A model generated the notes under the pieces. That model worked only from the letters and a program-made list of their open reading frames with translations, was not told where the DNA came from and ran no database searches. A DNA stretch of 64,000 nucleotides from Butyrivibrio sp. MB2005 (GTDB lineage Bacteria; Bacillota; Clostridia; Lachnospirales; Lachnospiraceae). Made by a program: the position numbers and the translations under genes. The stretch is taken from the NCBI RefSeq assembly GCF_000424285.1, contig NZ_KE384159.1, forward strand, positions 31,183-95,182. Reading direction: 5' to 3'. How positions within the stretch are numbered: position 1 is the stretch's first letter; each line of letters opens with the position of its first letter. Positions 40,181 through 50,744 of this stretch are shown piece after piece.

Positions 40181-40209
40181 AAAAGACCTGGCAAAAAGCC
40201 AGGTCTTTT
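40181..40209. terminator. Bidirectional terminator of rplQ
   Basis: AAAAGACCTGGC and GCCAGGTCTTTT form a perfect 12-bp stem with an AAAAA loop. T-runs on either side serve both the leftward alpha operon and the rightward small gene. Confidence 0.9.
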
Positions 40210-40229
40210 AAATTTAATAGTTATGAAAC

Positions 40230-40766
40230 TTATACAAGCTCAAGAACAACCATCATAGCTGCATCGCCCTTACGCTGACCAATCTTAACGATTCTTGTGT
40301 AACCACCGTTACGACTAGCGTACTTAGGACCATACTCTGTGAAAAGCTTATCAACAAGGTCGATCTGCTTTGTGTTCTTCTTTCTTCCAGCCTTCTCAGC
40401 AGGAACCTCAGTTACAGGATAAAGAGTCTTGAGGATCTGTCTTCTAGCGTGCATACGTGAAGGCTTATCCTTTTTGATCTCCTTCTGAACAGTATCATAA
40501 ACTGTTACCTTCTTACCATCCTTAACTTCCTTAACGCGCTTGCCGTCCTTATCCTTACGAGCAACCTTTGCCTCAACTGTTACAGTCTCGTAGTTGTCCA
40601 TCTCTTTAGCTGCAAGAGCGATGATAGGCTCAACGATTTTCTTTACTTCCTTAGCTCTAGCCTCGGTTGTAACGATCTTGCCGTTGTAAAGAAGCTGTGT
40701 TACCTGGTTTCTAAGAAGTGCTCTTCTAGGCTTTGTTGCTTTGCCTAACTTTCTGTACATTGCCAT
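40230..40766 (-). CDS. rplQ: Ribosomal protein L17, long form
   Basis: A 178-residue L17. The core (YRKLGKATKPRRALLRNQVT at the start; KYASRNGGYTRIVKIGQRKGD near the end) is normal. A basic insertion of about 55 residues (VARKDKDGKRVKEVKDGKK to RRQILKTLYPV) sits in the middle, as in some clostridial L17 proteins; most L17 are about 115-125 residues. It is the last gene of the alpha operon and is followed by a strong terminator. Confidence 0.97.
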   Translation of the reverse strand: MAMYRKLGKATKPRRALLRNQVTQLLYNGKIVTTEARAKEVKKIVEPIIALAAKEMDNYETVTVEAKVARKDKDGKRVKEVKDGKKVTVYDTVQKEIKKDKPSRMHARRQILKTLYPVTEVPAEKAGRKKNTKQIDLVDKLFTEYGPKYASRNGGYTRIVKIGQRKGDAAMMVVLELV

Positions 40767-40925
40767 AATTATTTACATCCTTTCTCAATCGCAGAGTTCC
40801 CTCTGCTGTGGTGCATACCAAAATACTCTTTGGATTTACTTTCGGTATGTTGTGTTTATACCTATGAGAATCCGCCTCAGTACACATCGGTTTTACCTTC
40901 AGCGAACACATATTAGTACAATATC
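40767..40925 (-). other. Structured 159-base gap before rplQ
   Basis: The minus-strand transcript contains CATACC/GGTATG and, just before the ribosome-binding site, GCAGAG-GGAA-CTCTGC, a 6-bp stem with a GNRA-type loop. The gap is far longer than usual inside this operon, so a regulatory or processing element is likely. The exact fold is not determined. Confidence 0.45.
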
Positions 40926-41894
40926 TTAGTTCTGATCTTCACCTGTTCTAAGTGCAAGTCCGAGCTCATCAAGCTTAGCAAGCACTTCCTCAAGTGACTT
41001 ACGTCCAAGGTTTCTAACCTTCATCATATCGTCAGAAGTCTTGTTTGTAAGCTCTTCAACGGTATTGATGCCGGCTCTCTTGAGGCAGTTGAAGGAACGA
41101 ACGCTGAGCTCAAGCTCATCGATGCTCATCTCAAGAACCTTTTCCTTCTCATCATTGTCCTTCTCTACCATAACTTCTGCAGTCTTGGCATTCTCAGACA
41201 GATCGATGAAGAGGCTAAGATGCTCACTAAGGACCTTAGCTGCAAGGCTGACAGCCTCATCGGGGCCAAGTGTTCCGTTTGTGTGAACATCAAGTGTCAG
41301 CTTATCATAGTCAGTAACCTGACCTACACGTGTATTCTCAACGCTGACATTTACACGTTCTACAGGTGTGTAGATTGAATCTACAGCAATAACACCGATA
41401 GGAAGATCAGCAAGCTTGTTCTTGTCTGAACTTACATATCCTCTGCCCTTTGTGATTGTAAGCTCCATGTAGAGCTTAGCATCCTTACCGGACAGTGTAG
41501 CTATTACCTGATCAAGATTTGTGATCTCGATATCCTGATCTACCTGAATATCTGCAGCTGTTACAACGCCCTCTCCTGAGAACTCGATATAAGCTGTCTT
41601 GGGCTCATTTGTCTCAGAATTGTTGCGAATAGCAAGATTCTTGATATTCATTATGATTTCAGTAACATCTTCCTTTACGCCGGGAATAGAACTGAACTCA
41701 TGCAGTACACCTTCGATTTTGACCTGACTTACTGCTGCTCCAGGCAATGAAGATAACATAATTCTTCTGAGTGAGTTTCCAAGTGTGATGCCGTAGCCTC
41801 TTTCAAGGGGCTCAACAACGAATCTGCCATACTTCTTATCCTCTGAAATCTCAGCAACTTCAATATTTGGTCTTTCAAAATCAAACACGGACAT
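40926..41894 (-). CDS. rpoA: RNA polymerase alpha subunit
   Basis: A 322-residue alpha subunit. The N-terminal dimerisation/assembly domain ([20 protein letters not shown]) is joined by an acidic linker to the C-terminal helix-hairpin-helix domain ([16 protein letters not shown], then [12 protein letters not shown]) that contacts UP elements and activators. It stands in its usual place between rpsD and rplQ. Confidence 0.98.
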   Translation of the reverse strand: MSVFDFERPNIEVAEISEDKKYGRFVVEPLERGYGITLGNSLRRIMLSSLPGAAVSQVKIEGVLHEFSSIPGVKEDVTEIIMNIKNLAIRNNSETNEPKTAYIEFSGEGVVTAADIQVDQDIEITNLDQVIATLSGKDAKLYMELTITKGRGYVSSDKNKLADLPIGVIAVDSIYTPVERVNVSVENTRVGQVTDYDKLTLDVHTNGTLGPDEAVSLAAKVLSEHLSLFIDLSENAKTAEVMVEKDNDEKEKVLEMSIDELELSVRSFNCLKRAGINTVEELTNKTSDDMMKVRNLGRKSLEEVLAKLDELGLALRTGEDQN

Positions 41895-41927
41895 ACCCTC
41901 CTTTTGGTTTTATTATGTGTCCTAAAA

Positions 41928-42521
41928 TTACTTAGAATACAACTCGACGATCAACATTTCGTCAACGGGAACGTCGATTACATCTCTTGAAGGGAATTCT
42001 TTAACTGTACCACTGAAATTATCCTTATTTACATCAAGCCACTCGGGTACAAGTCTGCCATTTGTGATCTCAGCGATATCCTTGAATCTCTGAGTGTTTC
42101 TAGCTGACTCTCTTACCTCGATAACATCACCAGCTTTGATGAGGTATGAAGGAATGTTTACAACCTTACCATTGATTGTGATGAACTTATGAAGAACAAC
42201 CTGTCTAGCTTCTCTTCTTGTTCTTGCAAAGCCCATACGGAAAATTACATTATCAAGTCTGCGCTCAAGAAGAACCATGAGGTTTTCACCGGTCTGACCC
42301 TTCTGACGATCTGCCTTGTCGTAGTAGTTACGGAAAGGCTTCTCAAGAACGCCATAGATGAACTTAGCTTTCTGCTTCTCACGAAGCTGAAGACCATACT
42401 CGCTCATCTTCTTGTTTGCTCTGCTGTTTGTTCTCTTGGACTTCTTGTCATATCCAAGGAATGTGGGATCCAAATCAAGGGATCTGCATCTCTTAAGTAC
42501 TGGAACTCTGTTTACTGCCAT
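41928..42521 (-). CDS. rpsD: Ribosomal protein S4
   Basis: A 197-residue S4 with the C-terminal S4 RNA-binding domain (RRLDNVIFRMGFARTRREAR) and no N-terminal zinc cysteines. S4 nucleates 30S assembly and in Firmicutes represses its own mRNA. The 160-base gap upstream carries strong inverted repeats compatible with this (42522-42681). Confidence 0.98.
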   Translation of the reverse strand: MAVNRVPVLKRCRSLDLDPTFLGYDKKSKRTNSRANKKMSEYGLQLREKQKAKFIYGVLEKPFRNYYDKADRQKGQTGENLMVLLERRLDNVIFRMGFARTRREARQVVLHKFITINGKVVNIPSYLIKAGDVIEVRESARNTQRFKDIAEITNGRLVPEWLDVNKDNFSGTVKEFPSRDVIDVPVDEMLIVELYSK

Positions 42522-42681
42522 TATTGGCTCCTTTCTTTTTCAGGAAAATCCTGATGTTGTTTACAGCACTATAGACATGTGCCTTCTTCCAACGAGTTAA
42601 AGGTTAATAGTGTCTATATTTCATAGTCAGGCTATTGAATTATGAAATTCAAGCCTGACTGTGAACATCTGTAAAATAGGA
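42522..42681 (-). ncRNA. Candidate S4 autoregulatory leader before rpsD
   Basis: On the minus strand AGTCAGGCT and AGCCTGACT form a 9-bp stem extended by TTGAATT/AATTCAA. Then TATAGACA pairs with TGTCTATA further on, and CACTAT/ATAGTG can form an additional, possibly pseudoknotted, helix. The last arm lies near the GGAGCC ribosome-binding site. S4 leaders with pseudoknots are known upstream of rpsD in Firmicutes; matching to that family is an inference. Confidence 0.5.
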
Positions 42682-43080
42682 TTATACTCTGCGGCGCTTG
42701 GGCGGGCGGCATCCGTTATGAGGTACAGGAGTTACATCCGTAATACTGGTAACATTAAGACCACTTGCAGCAAGAGCTCTGATTGCAGCTTCTCTTCCTG
42801 ATCCCGGTCCCTTTACAAAGACATCAACAGTCTTAAGGCCGTGAATAAGTGCAGCCTTTGTTGCTGTCTCTGCAGCCATCTGTGCAGCATAAGGAGTAGA
42901 TTTCCTTGAACCTTTAAATCCAAGACCGCCAGCACTTGCCCAGCTAAGAGCATTACCTGCAGCATCTGTCAATGTAACGATTGTGTTATTGAAAGATGAC
43001 TGAATGTGTGCCTGTCCGTGTTCAACGTTCTTCTTGACACGCTTCTTACCTTTAGAAGCACTTGATTTCTGATTTGCCAT
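42682..43080 (-). CDS. rpsK: Ribosomal protein S11
   Basis: A 132-residue S11 with the conserved [18 protein letters not shown] and the C-terminal [15 protein letters not shown]. It forms part of the 30S platform next to the mRNA exit. It lies 60 bases after rpsM in the normal order. Confidence 0.98.
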   Translation of the reverse strand: MANQKSSASKGKKRVKKNVEHGQAHIQSSFNNTIVTLTDAAGNALSWASAGGLGFKGSRKSTPYAAQMAAETATKAALIHGLKTVDVFVKGPGSGREAAIRALAASGLNVTSITDVTPVPHNGCRPPKRRRV

Positions 43081-43140
43081 TTTAAACTAACCTACTTTCT
43101 TCCTATTGAATATTCTTTAGTTACTATATAATAAGAAAAA

Positions 43141-43509
43141 TTACTTCTTCTTATTAGCGATTGTTCTCTTGGGACCTTTTCTTGTTCTAGCGTTGGTCTT
43201 TGTTCTCTGACCACGAACAGGAAGTCCTCTTCTGTGACGGATTCCTCTGTAGCATCCGATCTCTGAAAGACGCTTGATGTTCATAGCGATTTCTCTTCTA
43301 AGATCACCTTCTACTTCATAATCCTTACCGATAATCTCTGCGATTCTCTTTACTTCATCATCTGTAAGATCACGAACACGTGTGTCCGGGTTTACTTTTG
43401 CAACCTCAAGAATTTTGTTTGAGCTTGTTCTTCCAATTCCATAGATGTATGTAAGACCAATCTCAACTCGCTTATCTCTAGGTAAATCAACACCTGCAAT
43501 ACGAGCCAT
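43141..43509 (-). CDS. rpsM: Ribosomal protein S13
   Basis: A 122-residue S13 ([40 protein letters not shown]) with the basic C-terminal tail that contacts P-site tRNA. The 167 bases upstream contain three hairpins in a row, so this gene may head a separately regulated alpha-operon segment. Confidence 0.98.
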   Translation of the reverse strand: MARIAGVDLPRDKRVEIGLTYIYGIGRTSSNKILEVAKVNPDTRVRDLTDDEVKRIAEIIGKDYEVEGDLRREIAMNIKRLSEIGCYRGIRHRRGLPVRGQRTKTNARTRKGPKRTIANKKK

Positions 43510-43676
43510 TTTAATTTTCCTCCATTAAATAAAAAGATTTGTTTTTGCGGAAATACTTTATTTCCGTATTAATGTTACTTGTTTGATTGGGGCGAATGAT
43601 CAGCCCAATCGGACAGAAGTTAATCCGATCTTTCCAATACACATTGGTATCAAAAAGTAATGTCAAATGACTCGAA
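43510..43676 (-). ncRNA. Hairpin-rich gap upstream of rpsM, candidate leader
   Basis: On the minus strand three stems follow one another: ATCGGA/TCCGAT, TTGGGC/GCCCCAA and CGGAAATA/TATTTCCG. A possible TTGACA lies near 43660, but no good -10 follows at the right distance. A leader controlling rpsM-rpsK-rpsD-rpoA-rplQ would fit the known control of alpha operons; the protein ligand is unknown here. Confidence 0.4.
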
Positions 43677-43790
43677 TCAGCCCTGTCTCTGTTTGTGCTT
43701 AGGGTTTTCGCAAATTACACGAATAACGCCTTTTCTCTTAATAACCTTGCACTTTTCGCACATAGGCTTAACAGAAGACCTAACTTTCAT
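43677..43790 (-). CDS. rpmJ: Ribosomal protein L36, zinc-binding form
   Basis: A 37-residue L36, [14 protein letters not shown], with the zinc ligands Cys11, Cys14, Cys27 and His32 (CENPKH). The ATG at 43790 is chosen from the family length; the longer open frame upstream has no family match. It lies between infA and rpsM as usual. Confidence 0.97.
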   Translation of the reverse strand: MKVRSSVKPMCEKCKVIKRKGVIRVICENPKHKQRQG

Positions 43791-43909
43791 TTGTAACTCC
43801 TTTCTGGTATATATATGCGAATAAAAGGGCATACTTATACCCTTAAAAACGGCCGCATTCAATCATAACATATATAGAGTCCATTTACAAGTACTAATTT
43901 ATAAGGTTA

Positions 43910-44128
43910 TTACTTATCTCTCCAAATAATTCTTCCCTTTGAAAGATCATAAGGTGAAAGCTCCATTGTTACCTTATCACCGGGGAGAATACGGATAAAA
44001 TTCTGTCTGAGCTTTCCACTGATGTGTGCAAGAACAACATGTCCGTTCTCAAGCTCAACCTTAAACATAGTATTAGGAAGTTTCTCAACTACCTTTCCTT
44101 CAATTTCAATTACATCTGCTTTAGACAT
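43910..44128 (-). CDS. infA: Translation initiation factor IF-1
   Basis: A 72-residue single OB-fold protein: [20 protein letters not shown], then [17 protein letters not shown]. It binds the 30S A site during initiation. It is located between map and rpmJ, the normal Firmicute order. Confidence 0.98.
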   Translation of the reverse strand: MSKADVIEIEGKVVEKLPNTMFKVELENGHVVLAHISGKLRQNFIRILPGDKVTMELSPYDLSKGRIIWRDK

Positions 44129-44171
44129 TTTTACCTCACTTTTAAAATCTTCTATTACTTTTGCATGTTCA

Positions 44172-44927
44172 TTAAATCATTGTTAATATCTCGGGCTCTC
44201 CATCAGGAGTAATGGCAATGGTATTTTCATAATGAGCTGCTATGGATCCATCCATAGTAACTACCGTCCATTCATCATCGAGAAAAGCAATCTTACGTTT
44301 CCCCATAGTAATCATGGGTTCAACGCATAATGTCATTCCGGGCTGCAGGACAAGGCCTCGTCTTAATTTCCAGAAATTTGGAACATAAGGCTCTTCATGA
44401 AGCTCTTTTCCTATTCCGTGTCCTGTCAATTCTCGAACTATACCATATCCGTAAGGCTTGATATATCTGTGAATTGCCCGTGATATATCATAAAGTCTTC
44501 CGCCTGCCTTAGCATACTTTATTCCTTCAAAAAAGCTTTGCTTTGTCACTTCTATGAGCTTTTCAGCTTCTTCGGATATCTTTCCTACTCCCCATGTTCT
44601 GGCAGCGTCTGAATGATATCCTTTATATATAAGCCCTGTATCAAAAGTGACAACATCGCCTTCTTTAAGGATTGTCTCAGCTTTGGGTATTCCATGAACC
44701 ACTTCATCATTTACAGAAATACAAACTGATGCCGGGTATCCCTCATAATCTTTACAATTCGGGATACCTCCGAGTCTGCGAATCGCTTCCTCTCCAATAG
44801 CATCAAGTTCAAGTGTTGAAATCCCGGGTCTGAGTGCTTCATGCAGTTCTTCATGAACCTGCGCCAGTAAATGTCCTGACTCTCTCATGAGGTTCAATTC
44901 TTCTTGTGACTTAATCGTAACCGGCAT
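44172..44927 (-). CDS. map: Methionine aminopeptidase, type I
   Basis: A 251-residue MetAP with the five metal ligands in order: VTFDTG Asp, SDAARTWG Asp, LTGHGIG His, CVEPMI Glu, and EWTVVT-region Glu. It removes the initiator methionine from nascent proteins. It follows adk by 20 bases. Confidence 0.98.
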   Translation of the reverse strand: MPVTIKSQEELNLMRESGHLLAQVHEELHEALRPGISTLELDAIGEEAIRRLGGIPNCKDYEGYPASVCISVNDEVVHGIPKAETILKEGDVVTFDTGLIYKGYHSDAARTWGVGKISEEAEKLIEVTKQSFFEGIKYAKAGGRLYDISRAIHRYIKPYGYGIVRELTGHGIGKELHEEPYVPNFWKLRRGLVLQPGMTLCVEPMITMGKRKIAFLDDEWTVVTMDGSIAAHYENTIAITPDGEPEILTMI

Positions 44928-44947
44928 TCCTATTACCTCAGATTGAA

Positions 44948-45589
44948 TTAACCAAGAATACCTGTTATTTCACTGAATACATCCTGCATATCCTTTGTTC
45001 CGTCTACTGACTTTAAGATACCCTTCTCATTGTAGTAGTCGATCAAAGGCTGTGTCTGCTCGTGGTAAACGCTGAGACGATTCTGCACTGTTTCAGGCTT
45101 ATCATCATCTCTCTGAACAAGCTCGCTGCCACAAACATCACAGATTCCTTCCTGCTTCGGAGGAATATGTTCAATATGATATGTAGCACCACACTTAAGG
45201 CATGCTCTTCTTCCAGACATTCTGCGAACGATATTCTCATCCGGAACATCTACGTTTATAGCAAAATCTACCTTATCGCCAAGCTTTGTAAGCTCTTTAT
45301 CAAGAACATCAGCCTGAGGAATTGTACGCGGGAAACCATCAAGAACATAACCATTCTTGCAATCCTCCTGAGCTACTCTGTCAAGAAGGATCTCAACAGT
45401 GAGTTCATCGGGAACAAGCTGTCCCTTATCCATATATTCCTTAGCCTTTTTACCAAGCTCTGTTCCGTTTTTGATGTTTGCTCTGAAAATGTCTCCAGTA
45501 GAAACATGCGGAACCTTATACTTTTCTGCTATCATTTTTGCCTGTGTGCCTTTTCCTGCACCAGGTGCCCCTAACATGATAATCTTCAT
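44948..45589 (-). CDS. adk: Adenylate kinase
   Basis: A 213-residue adenylate kinase: P-loop [13 protein letters not shown] site [10 protein letters not shown] and a LID domain with four cysteines (CLKC, CDVC) that bind zinc, typical of Gram-positive enzymes. It interconverts ATP, ADP and AMP. The ATG at 45589 has GGGAGAATTGGTA upstream. Confidence 0.98.
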   Translation of the reverse strand: MKIIMLGAPGAGKGTQAKMIAEKYKVPHVSTGDIFRANIKNGTELGKKAKEYMDKGQLVPDELTVEILLDRVAQEDCKNGYVLDGFPRTIPQADVLDKELTKLGDKVDFAINVDVPDENIVRRMSGRRACLKCGATYHIEHIPPKQEGICDVCGSELVQRDDDKPETVQNRLSVYHEQTQPLIDYYNEKGILKSVDGTKDMQDVFSEITGILG

Positions 45590-45689
45590 TACCAATTCTC
45601 CCTTCTCATATTTAGGTCTGGATTTTTAATAAAAGTACAACAAGAGGTTCAAAGATAAGCAGTAGCAAATCCCTAAACCTCTCATGTTT

Positions 45690-47006
45690 TTAATCGTCTA
45701 AAAAGCCTTTATAATTACGTACCAACATCTGTGATTCAATCTGCTTCACCGTTTCAAGAATAACACTTACAACAATGATAAGGCTCGTACCACCGAAGGA
45801 TACGTTAGCTCCGAATACACCATTGAAGAATATCGGAAGAACACCAATAATGGTAAGTCCAATAGCTCCGATAAAGATGATGTAATTCAGAATGTTTGTT
45901 AAATAATCGCTAGTGGGCTTTCCGGGACGAATGCCGGGAATAAATCCACCCTGCTTTTTCATATTATCAGCAATCTCTAAAGGATTGAATGTTATTGATG
46001 TGTAGAAATATGCAAAGAATATTAAAAGCAATACATATACTACAAGTCCAATCGAATATTTAAGATTGGAAGGCTCACACCAATAGCTCTGATTAAGATA
46101 CTTAAGTATCTCGCTCCATGCACCTGTTCCCTTGTATCCTACAAGCTGTGAAATGATTATAGGGAACTGGAACAGTGACATAGCAAAGATAATAGGCATA
46201 ACACCTGCGGTATTAACCTTAAGAGGAATCTCTGAATGATTACCACCATAGGTTCTTCTGCCCTGTATCTTTTTAGCATACTGTACTGGGATTCTACGCT
46301 CTGCGCCGTTCAAAAGAACAACCAGAACAACCATTGCTACAATAATTGCAATAATAATGATTGCCGATACAACCCCTTTTGCAATGCTCTTGCCTGTTAC
46401 AAACTGTGTAAACAAGCTACTTAAATCGGATGGCATTCTGGAAATAATGTTGATAGTAAGTACTATAGAAATACCATTACCAACACCATTATCCGTAATG
46501 CGCTCGCCAATCCACATAAGGAATGCACTGCCGGCTGTAAGCGCAGCAACAATCTCAACTACATAGAGAGGTGACTTCTCTACAAGGAAGCCACTTCTGT
46601 AGAAGCCAATTGCCATAGCAACTGACTCGATAAGTGCAAGCACTACAGTGATATATCTTGTAAGTGCTGCAAGCTTTTTTCTACCATCCTCTCCGTCACG
46701 CTGCCATTCCTCAAACTTAGGAATAGCAATTGTGAGAAGCTGGATGATAATGGATGATGTGATGTAAGGTGTAATATTGAGTGCCAGGATTGACATATTC
46801 TCAAATGAACCACCTGTAAATCGATCCATAAAACCAAAAGCATTATTTTCGGACAGCTCTTTGAACCAGTCCTGGAATACTGAAACATTCATTCCAGGTA
46901 CCGGTATAGCTGAACCTAATCTGATCACCAACAACATAAAGAAGGTGAACAATAACTTCATTCTGATATCTTTGATTTTGAATGCATTCTTAATGGTCGT
47001 GAACAT
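45690..47006 (-). CDS. secY: Protein translocase subunit SecY
   Basis: A 438-residue membrane protein with ten predicted helices, forming the SecYEG channel. It has plug region and loop motifs such as PGMNVSVFQDW, GIGNGIS-like DNGVGNGISIV and the cytoplasmic QGRRTYGG-containing loop that contacts ribosome and SecA. Its ATG overlaps the rplO stop (TAATG), as usual for this coupled pair. Confidence 0.98.
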   Translation of the reverse strand: MFTTIKNAFKIKDIRMKLLFTFFMLLVIRLGSAIPVPGMNVSVFQDWFKELSENNAFGFMDRFTGGSFENMSILALNITPYITSSIIIQLLTIAIPKFEEWQRDGEDGRKKLAALTRYITVVLALIESVAMAIGFYRSGFLVEKSPLYVVEIVAALTAGSAFLMWIGERITDNGVGNGISIVLTINIISRMPSDLSSLFTQFVTGKSIAKGVVSAIIIIAIIVAMVVLVVLLNGAERRIPVQYAKKIQGRRTYGGNHSEIPLKVNTAGVMPIIFAMSLFQFPIIISQLVGYKGTGAWSEILKYLNQSYWCEPSNLKYSIGLVVYVLLLIFFAYFYTSITFNPLEIADNMKKQGGFIPGIRPGKPTSDYLTNILNYIIFIGAIGLTIIGVLPIFFNGVFGANVSFGGTSLIIVVSVILETVKQIESQMLVRNYKGFLDD

Positions 47007-47446
47007 TAAATCACCTCTGCCGTTCCCCCAAGAGCTTCGATCTTCTCCTTAGCAGATGCACTATATGCATTTACCTTAACCGTAAGCTTTTTGGTAAATT
47101 CACCGTTTCCAAGTATCTTAACACCATCATACTCGTGTTTGATGATGCCCTTATCCTTAAGCGCCTGTACATCAACAACGCTATCGTTGTCAAAGCACTC
47201 AAGTGAACTTACATTTACAGCTACGATATGCTTAGAATTGATGTTCTTAAATCCTCTCTTAGGAAGACGACGGAACAGGGGCATCTGACCACCTTCAAAT
47301 CCGGGTCTCGGAGCACCTGAACGAGCCTTCTGTCCTTTGTGTCCCTTACCAGCGGTCTTTCCATTTCCTGAACCATGACCGCGGCCTCTTCTGAAATTGT
47401 CACTCTGAACAGAACCCTCAGCAGGTCTCAAATTTGATAATTCCAT
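47006..47446 (-). CDS. rplO: Ribosomal protein L15
   Basis: A 146-residue L15 starting [20 protein letters not shown], with the glycine-rich [20 protein letters not shown] extension into the 50S core. The ATG at 47446 has AAGGAGGAAAATC upstream. The stop overlaps the secY start. Confidence 0.98.
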   Translation of the reverse strand: MELSNLRPAEGSVQSDNFRRGRGHGSGNGKTAGKGHKGQKARSGAPRPGFEGGQMPLFRRLPKRGFKNINSKHIVAVNVSSLECFDNDSVVDVQALKDKGIIKHEYDGVKILGNGEFTKKLTVKVNAYSASAKEKIEALGGTAEVI

Positions 47447-47462
47447 GATTTTCCTCCTTAAA

Positions 47463-47666
47463 TTAGTCCAGTTCTTCGACTTTAACAAGGTGTCTAATCT
47501 GCTGGATCTGACCTCTTGTTGCAGAGTTATCCGGCAGTTCAACACTGCTGTTAAGTTTCTTAAATCCCATTGATTTTACCGTAGCAACCTGCTTCGGAAC
47601 AGCACCAATAGTGGACTTAACCAATGTGATTTTAAGCTTTTTTCCACTTTCATTTTTAGCTGCCAT
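47463..47666 (-). CDS. rpmD: Ribosomal protein L30
   Basis: A 67-residue L30: [20 protein letters not shown], then [15 protein letters not shown]. It is the short bacterial form. GGAGAAAATCA precedes the ATG. It lies between rpsE and rplO. Confidence 0.97.
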   Translation of the reverse strand: MAAKNESGKKLKITLVKSTIGAVPKQVATVKSMGFKKLNSSVELPDNSATRGQIQQIRHLVKVEELD

Positions 47667-47699
47667 TGATTTTCTCCTTTACTAGATGTTGCTTACTAC

Positions 47700-48209
47700 T
47701 TACGCGATAACTTCTTCTACAGACTTACCACGCTTCTGAGCAACTTCTTCGGGTGTCTTAAGGTTTGCAAGACCATTGATGGTTGCATAAACTACATTCT
47801 GCTTGTTGTTAGAACCAAGTGACTTTGTACGAATGTTCTTGATTCCAGCAAGCTCACATACAGAACGTGCAGGACCACCAGCGATGATACCAGTACCTTC
47901 AGGAGATCTCTTAAGCAGAACCTCTGCGGAACCGAACTTACCAACGAAATCATGTGTGATACTGTTGTTCTCATCAAGCGGTACACAGATGAGGTTCTTT
48001 GTAGCATCCTCCTTACCCTTACGAATAGCATCAGGTATTTCAGTTGACTTACCAAGACCTACACCAACGTGACCGTTTCCGTCACCAACTACAACGAGTG
48101 CTGTGAACTTCATGTTACGTCCACCCTTAACTACCTTTGTAACTCGCTTAATGGTAACGACTTTATCTGTTAATTCAAGCTGACTTGCATCAACGATTGT
48201 ACGCTTCAT
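47700..48209 (-). CDS. rpsE: Ribosomal protein S5
   Basis: A 169-residue S5 with the double-stranded RNA-binding N-domain ([20 protein letters not shown]) and the C-terminal fold ([19 protein letters not shown]). It contributes to mRNA entry and decoding accuracy. Normal position after rplR. Confidence 0.98.
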   Translation of the reverse strand: MKRTIVDASQLELTDKVVTIKRVTKVVKGGRNMKFTALVVVGDGNGHVGVGLGKSTEIPDAIRKGKEDATKNLICVPLDENNSITHDFVGKFGSAEVLLKRSPEGTGIIAGGPARSVCELAGIKNIRTKSLGSNNKQNVVYATINGLANLKTPEEVAQKRGKSVEEVIA

Positions 48210-48225
48210 TATCTTTCTCCCTTCC

Positions 48226-48594
48226 TTAGAATTCTAAGCCTGCTTTTCTAGCTGCATCAGCAAGCGCTGCTACTTTACCATGGTAGATGTAACCGCCTCT
48301 GTCGAAAACAACAGCTTTGATACCTTTTTCCATTGCTCTCTTAGCAACAACATCACCAATATATGCAGCTGCATCAACATTATCTGTAGCCTTCAGAGCT
48401 GACTTAATGTCCTTCTCAAGTGTGGAAGCAGAAACAAGTGTCTTACCGGCAACATCATCGATAACCTGAGCATACATATGATTATTACTTCTGAAAACTG
48501 CAAGACGCGGTCTTTCAGCAGTGCCGCTGAAACGATTGCGAATTCTCAGATGCTTCTTTTCGCGACTTTTCTGTCTGGATTCTTTACTAACCAT
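48226..48594 (-). CDS. rplR: Ribosomal protein L18
   Basis: A 122-residue L18 ([20 protein letters not shown]-like core and [20 protein letters not shown]). It binds 5S rRNA with L5. It follows rplF by 19 bases. Confidence 0.98.
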   Translation of the reverse strand: MVSKESRQKSREKKHLRIRNRFSGTAERPRLAVFRSNNHMYAQVIDDVAGKTLVSASTLEKDIKSALKATDNVDAAAYIGDVVAKRAMEKGIKAVVFDRGGYIYHGKVAALADAARKAGLEF

Positions 48595-48613
48595 TTTTTA
48601 CTCTCCTTATCTC

Positions 48614-49153
48614 TTACTTCTTACCGGTCTTACCAACCTTGCGGCGGATAACTTCATCAGAATACTTGATTCCCTTGCCCTTATACGGCTCAGGAGCTCT
48701 CTTCTCTCTGATAATTGCTGCAAACTGGCCAACCTTTTCTTTGTCTATACCCTTGACGATGATAGCGTTACCATCAACTACTGTCTCGATTCCTTCAGGA
48801 TCCTCGAGTTCAACAGGATGTGAATATCCAAGGGTCAAGGTGAGTTTCTTGCCGCTCTTTGCTGCTCTATAACCTACACCATTAACTTCAAGTTTCTTCT
48901 CATAGCCATCTGTTACACCAACAACCATGTTGTTCAGAAGACTTCTTGAAAGTCCGTGAAGAGCTCTTGTCTTCTTCTGATCATCAGGTCTCTTAACTTC
49001 GATCTGACCATCTTTCTGTTCGAACTGCATCTCTGCAGGGAAAACTCTCTCAAGAGTGCCCTTAGGACCTTTAACAGTCACCTTATTATTTTCTGCAACT
49101 TCTACTGTTACACCAGCAGGAACTGCGATTGGCATTTTTCCGATTCGTGACAT
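48614..49153 (-). CDS. rplF: Ribosomal protein L6
   Basis: A 179-residue L6: [15 protein letters not shown], two repeated alpha/beta domains, and the C-terminal [19 protein letters not shown]. It sits near the sarcin-ricin loop and factor-binding site. Normal order after rpsH. Confidence 0.98.
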   Translation of the reverse strand: MSRIGKMPIAVPAGVTVEVAENNKVTVKGPKGTLERVFPAEMQFEQKDGQIEVKRPDDQKKTRALHGLSRSLLNNMVVGVTDGYEKKLEVNGVGYRAAKSGKKLTLTLGYSHPVELEDPEGIETVVDGNAIIVKGIDKEKVGQFAAIIREKRAPEPYKGKGIKYSDEVIRRKVGKTGKK

Positions 49154-49168
49154 GCCCGTACCTCCAAT

Positions 49169-49570
49169 TTACCAAACGAATGCAAGAACTTCGCCACCAA
49201 CCTGGAGCTCTCTTGCTTTTTTATCAGTTACAACACCCTGGTTTGTAGAGATGATAGCGATTCCGAGACCGCCAAGTACTCTCGGAAGATCCTCTCTGCC
49301 TGCGTATACACGAAGACCAGGCTTGGAAATTCTCTTCAGACCAGTGATGACTCTATCATTTCTGTCAGCACCGTACTTGAGTGTGATGTGAAGAGTCTTG
49401 AAACCGTTCTCTTCAACTACATCAAGCTTCTTGATATAACCTTCGTCAAGAAGAATGTTTGCGATTGCAAGCTTCATCTTTGATGAAGGAACGTCAACAG
49501 TATCATGCTTTGCAGTATTAGCGTTACGAATTCTTGTAAGCATATCTGCAATAGGATCATTCATTGCCAT
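49169..49570 (-). CDS. rpsH: Ribosomal protein S8
   Basis: A 133-residue S8: [17 protein letters not shown] at the N-terminus and the conserved [16 protein letters not shown] near the C-terminus. It binds the central domain of 16S rRNA. An 85-base gap separates it from rpsN upstream. Confidence 0.98.
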   Translation of the reverse strand: MAMNDPIADMLTRIRNANTAKHDTVDVPSSKMKLAIANILLDEGYIKKLDVVEENGFKTLHITLKYGADRNDRVITGLKRISKPGLRVYAGREDLPRVLGGLGIAIISTNQGVVTDKKARELQVGGEVLAFVW

Positions 49571-49655
49571 TTTTGAAAAAGCCTCCTTATTTTCTATTAT
49601 TGCTTCGCCTTACTGTGCCCGTCTGCACAGAGACACGAAGCCGCAATGTTTTATA

Positions 49656-49841
49656 TTACCAACTAGCCTTACGTACACCCGGGATCTCACCCTTGTAAGC
49701 TAACTCACGGAAACAAATTCTGCAGATTCCGTATTTTCTAAGATAAGCATGCGGACGTCCGCAGATTCTGCAACGGTTATAACCGCGTGTAGAAAACTTC
49801 GGTTTCATCTGCTGTTTTACCTTCATGGATAATTTAGCCAT
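49656..49841 (-). CDS. rpsZ: Ribosomal protein S14, zinc-binding short form
   Basis: A 61-residue S14 with four zinc cysteines in [20 protein letters not shown], the C+ type used in zinc-replete cells. No zinc-free copy is present in this window. Located between rplE and rpsH. Confidence 0.97.
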   Translation of the reverse strand: MAKLSMKVKQQMKPKFSTRGYNRCRICGRPHAYLRKYGICRICFRELAYKGEIPGVRKASW

Positions 49842-49860
49842 GTGTTCGATTCCTCCTTAA

Positions 49861-50400
49861 TTACTTAGCGAAAGGCATGTTGAAGAGTGTTAAAAGCTCA
49901 CGAGCCTCTTCATCAGTCTTGGCAGTTGTTGTGAAGATGATATCCATACCTCTTGTCTTATCAACCTTATCGTACTCGATTTCAGGGAAGATAAGCTGCT
50001 CCTTGATACCAAGTGCATAGTTTCCTCTACCATCGAACGCGTTCGGGTTAACACCACGGAAGTCACGTACACGAGGAAGTGCAAGGTTAACAAGGCGATC
50101 CATGAACTCATACATCTTCTCACCACGAAGAGTTACTTTACATCCGATCGGCATACCCTCTCTTATCTTGAAGTTAGCGATGGACTTCTTTGCCTTAGTG
50201 TAAACAGGCTTCTGACCAGCGATAATCTGCATATCGTTAGCAGCGTTCTCAAGAACCTTAGCGTTCTCTTTAGCTTCACCTACAGCCATGTTTATAACGA
50301 TCTTATCGAGCTTCGGAACTTCCATAACGTTCTTGTAACCGAACTTCTTTGTCATAGCGTCCACGATCTCGTCTTTGTATAAATCTCTATATCTACTCAA
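49861..50400 (-). CDS. rplE: Ribosomal protein L5
   Basis: A 179-residue L5 ([54 protein letters not shown]). It binds 5S rRNA and contacts P-site tRNA. It follows rplX by 18 bases. Confidence 0.98.
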   Translation of the reverse strand: MSRYRDLYKDEIVDAMTKKFGYKNVMEVPKLDKIVINMAVGEAKENAKVLENAANDMQIIAGQKPVYTKAKKSIANFKIREGMPIGCKVTLRGEKMYEFMDRLVNLALPRVRDFRGVNPNAFDGRGNYALGIKEQLIFPEIEYDKVDKTRGMDIIFTTTAKTDEEARELLTLFNMPFAK

Positions 50401-50418
50401 AGCTCCTTACCTCCTTTC

Positions 50419-50733
50419 TTATTTGTCAATGACATCACCAGTTGACTTTGCGATACGAACTTTTTTGCCGTCCTCAACCTTAAAACCAACACGTGTTGCC
50501 TTTCCCTTATGAACATACATAACATTGGAGATGTCCATGGGAGCTTCCTGCTGAATGATACCACCGTTGGGGTTGGAAGCAGAGGGCTTTGTGTGCTTTG
50601 TTACCATGTTAGCACCCTCTACTACTACCTTACCATTCTTTGTGTCAACGGAGAGTACCTTGCCTTCTTTATCTTTGCTCTTACCAGCGATAACCTTAAC
50701 AGTATCGCCCTTCTTAATCTTACTTGTAGACAT
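50419..50733 (-). CDS. rplX: Ribosomal protein L24
   Basis: A 104-residue L24 with the KOW motif KKGDTVKVIAGKSKDKEGKV and KHTKPSASNPNGGI. It is an assembly-initiating 50S protein near the exit tunnel. Short spacing to rplN (11 bases) shows tight operon packing. Confidence 0.98.
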   Translation of the reverse strand: MSTSKIKKGDTVKVIAGKSKDKEGKVLSVDTKNGKVVVEGANMVTKHTKPSASNPNGGIIQQEAPMDISNVMYVHKGKATRVGFKVEDGKKVRIAKSTGDVIDK

Positions 50734-50744
50734 TCGGTGCCTCC

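Noticed and set aside
43640-43665. Internal promoter before rpsM
   Set aside because: TTGACA is present, but no acceptable -10 follows at 16-18 bases, so I list only a candidate leader.
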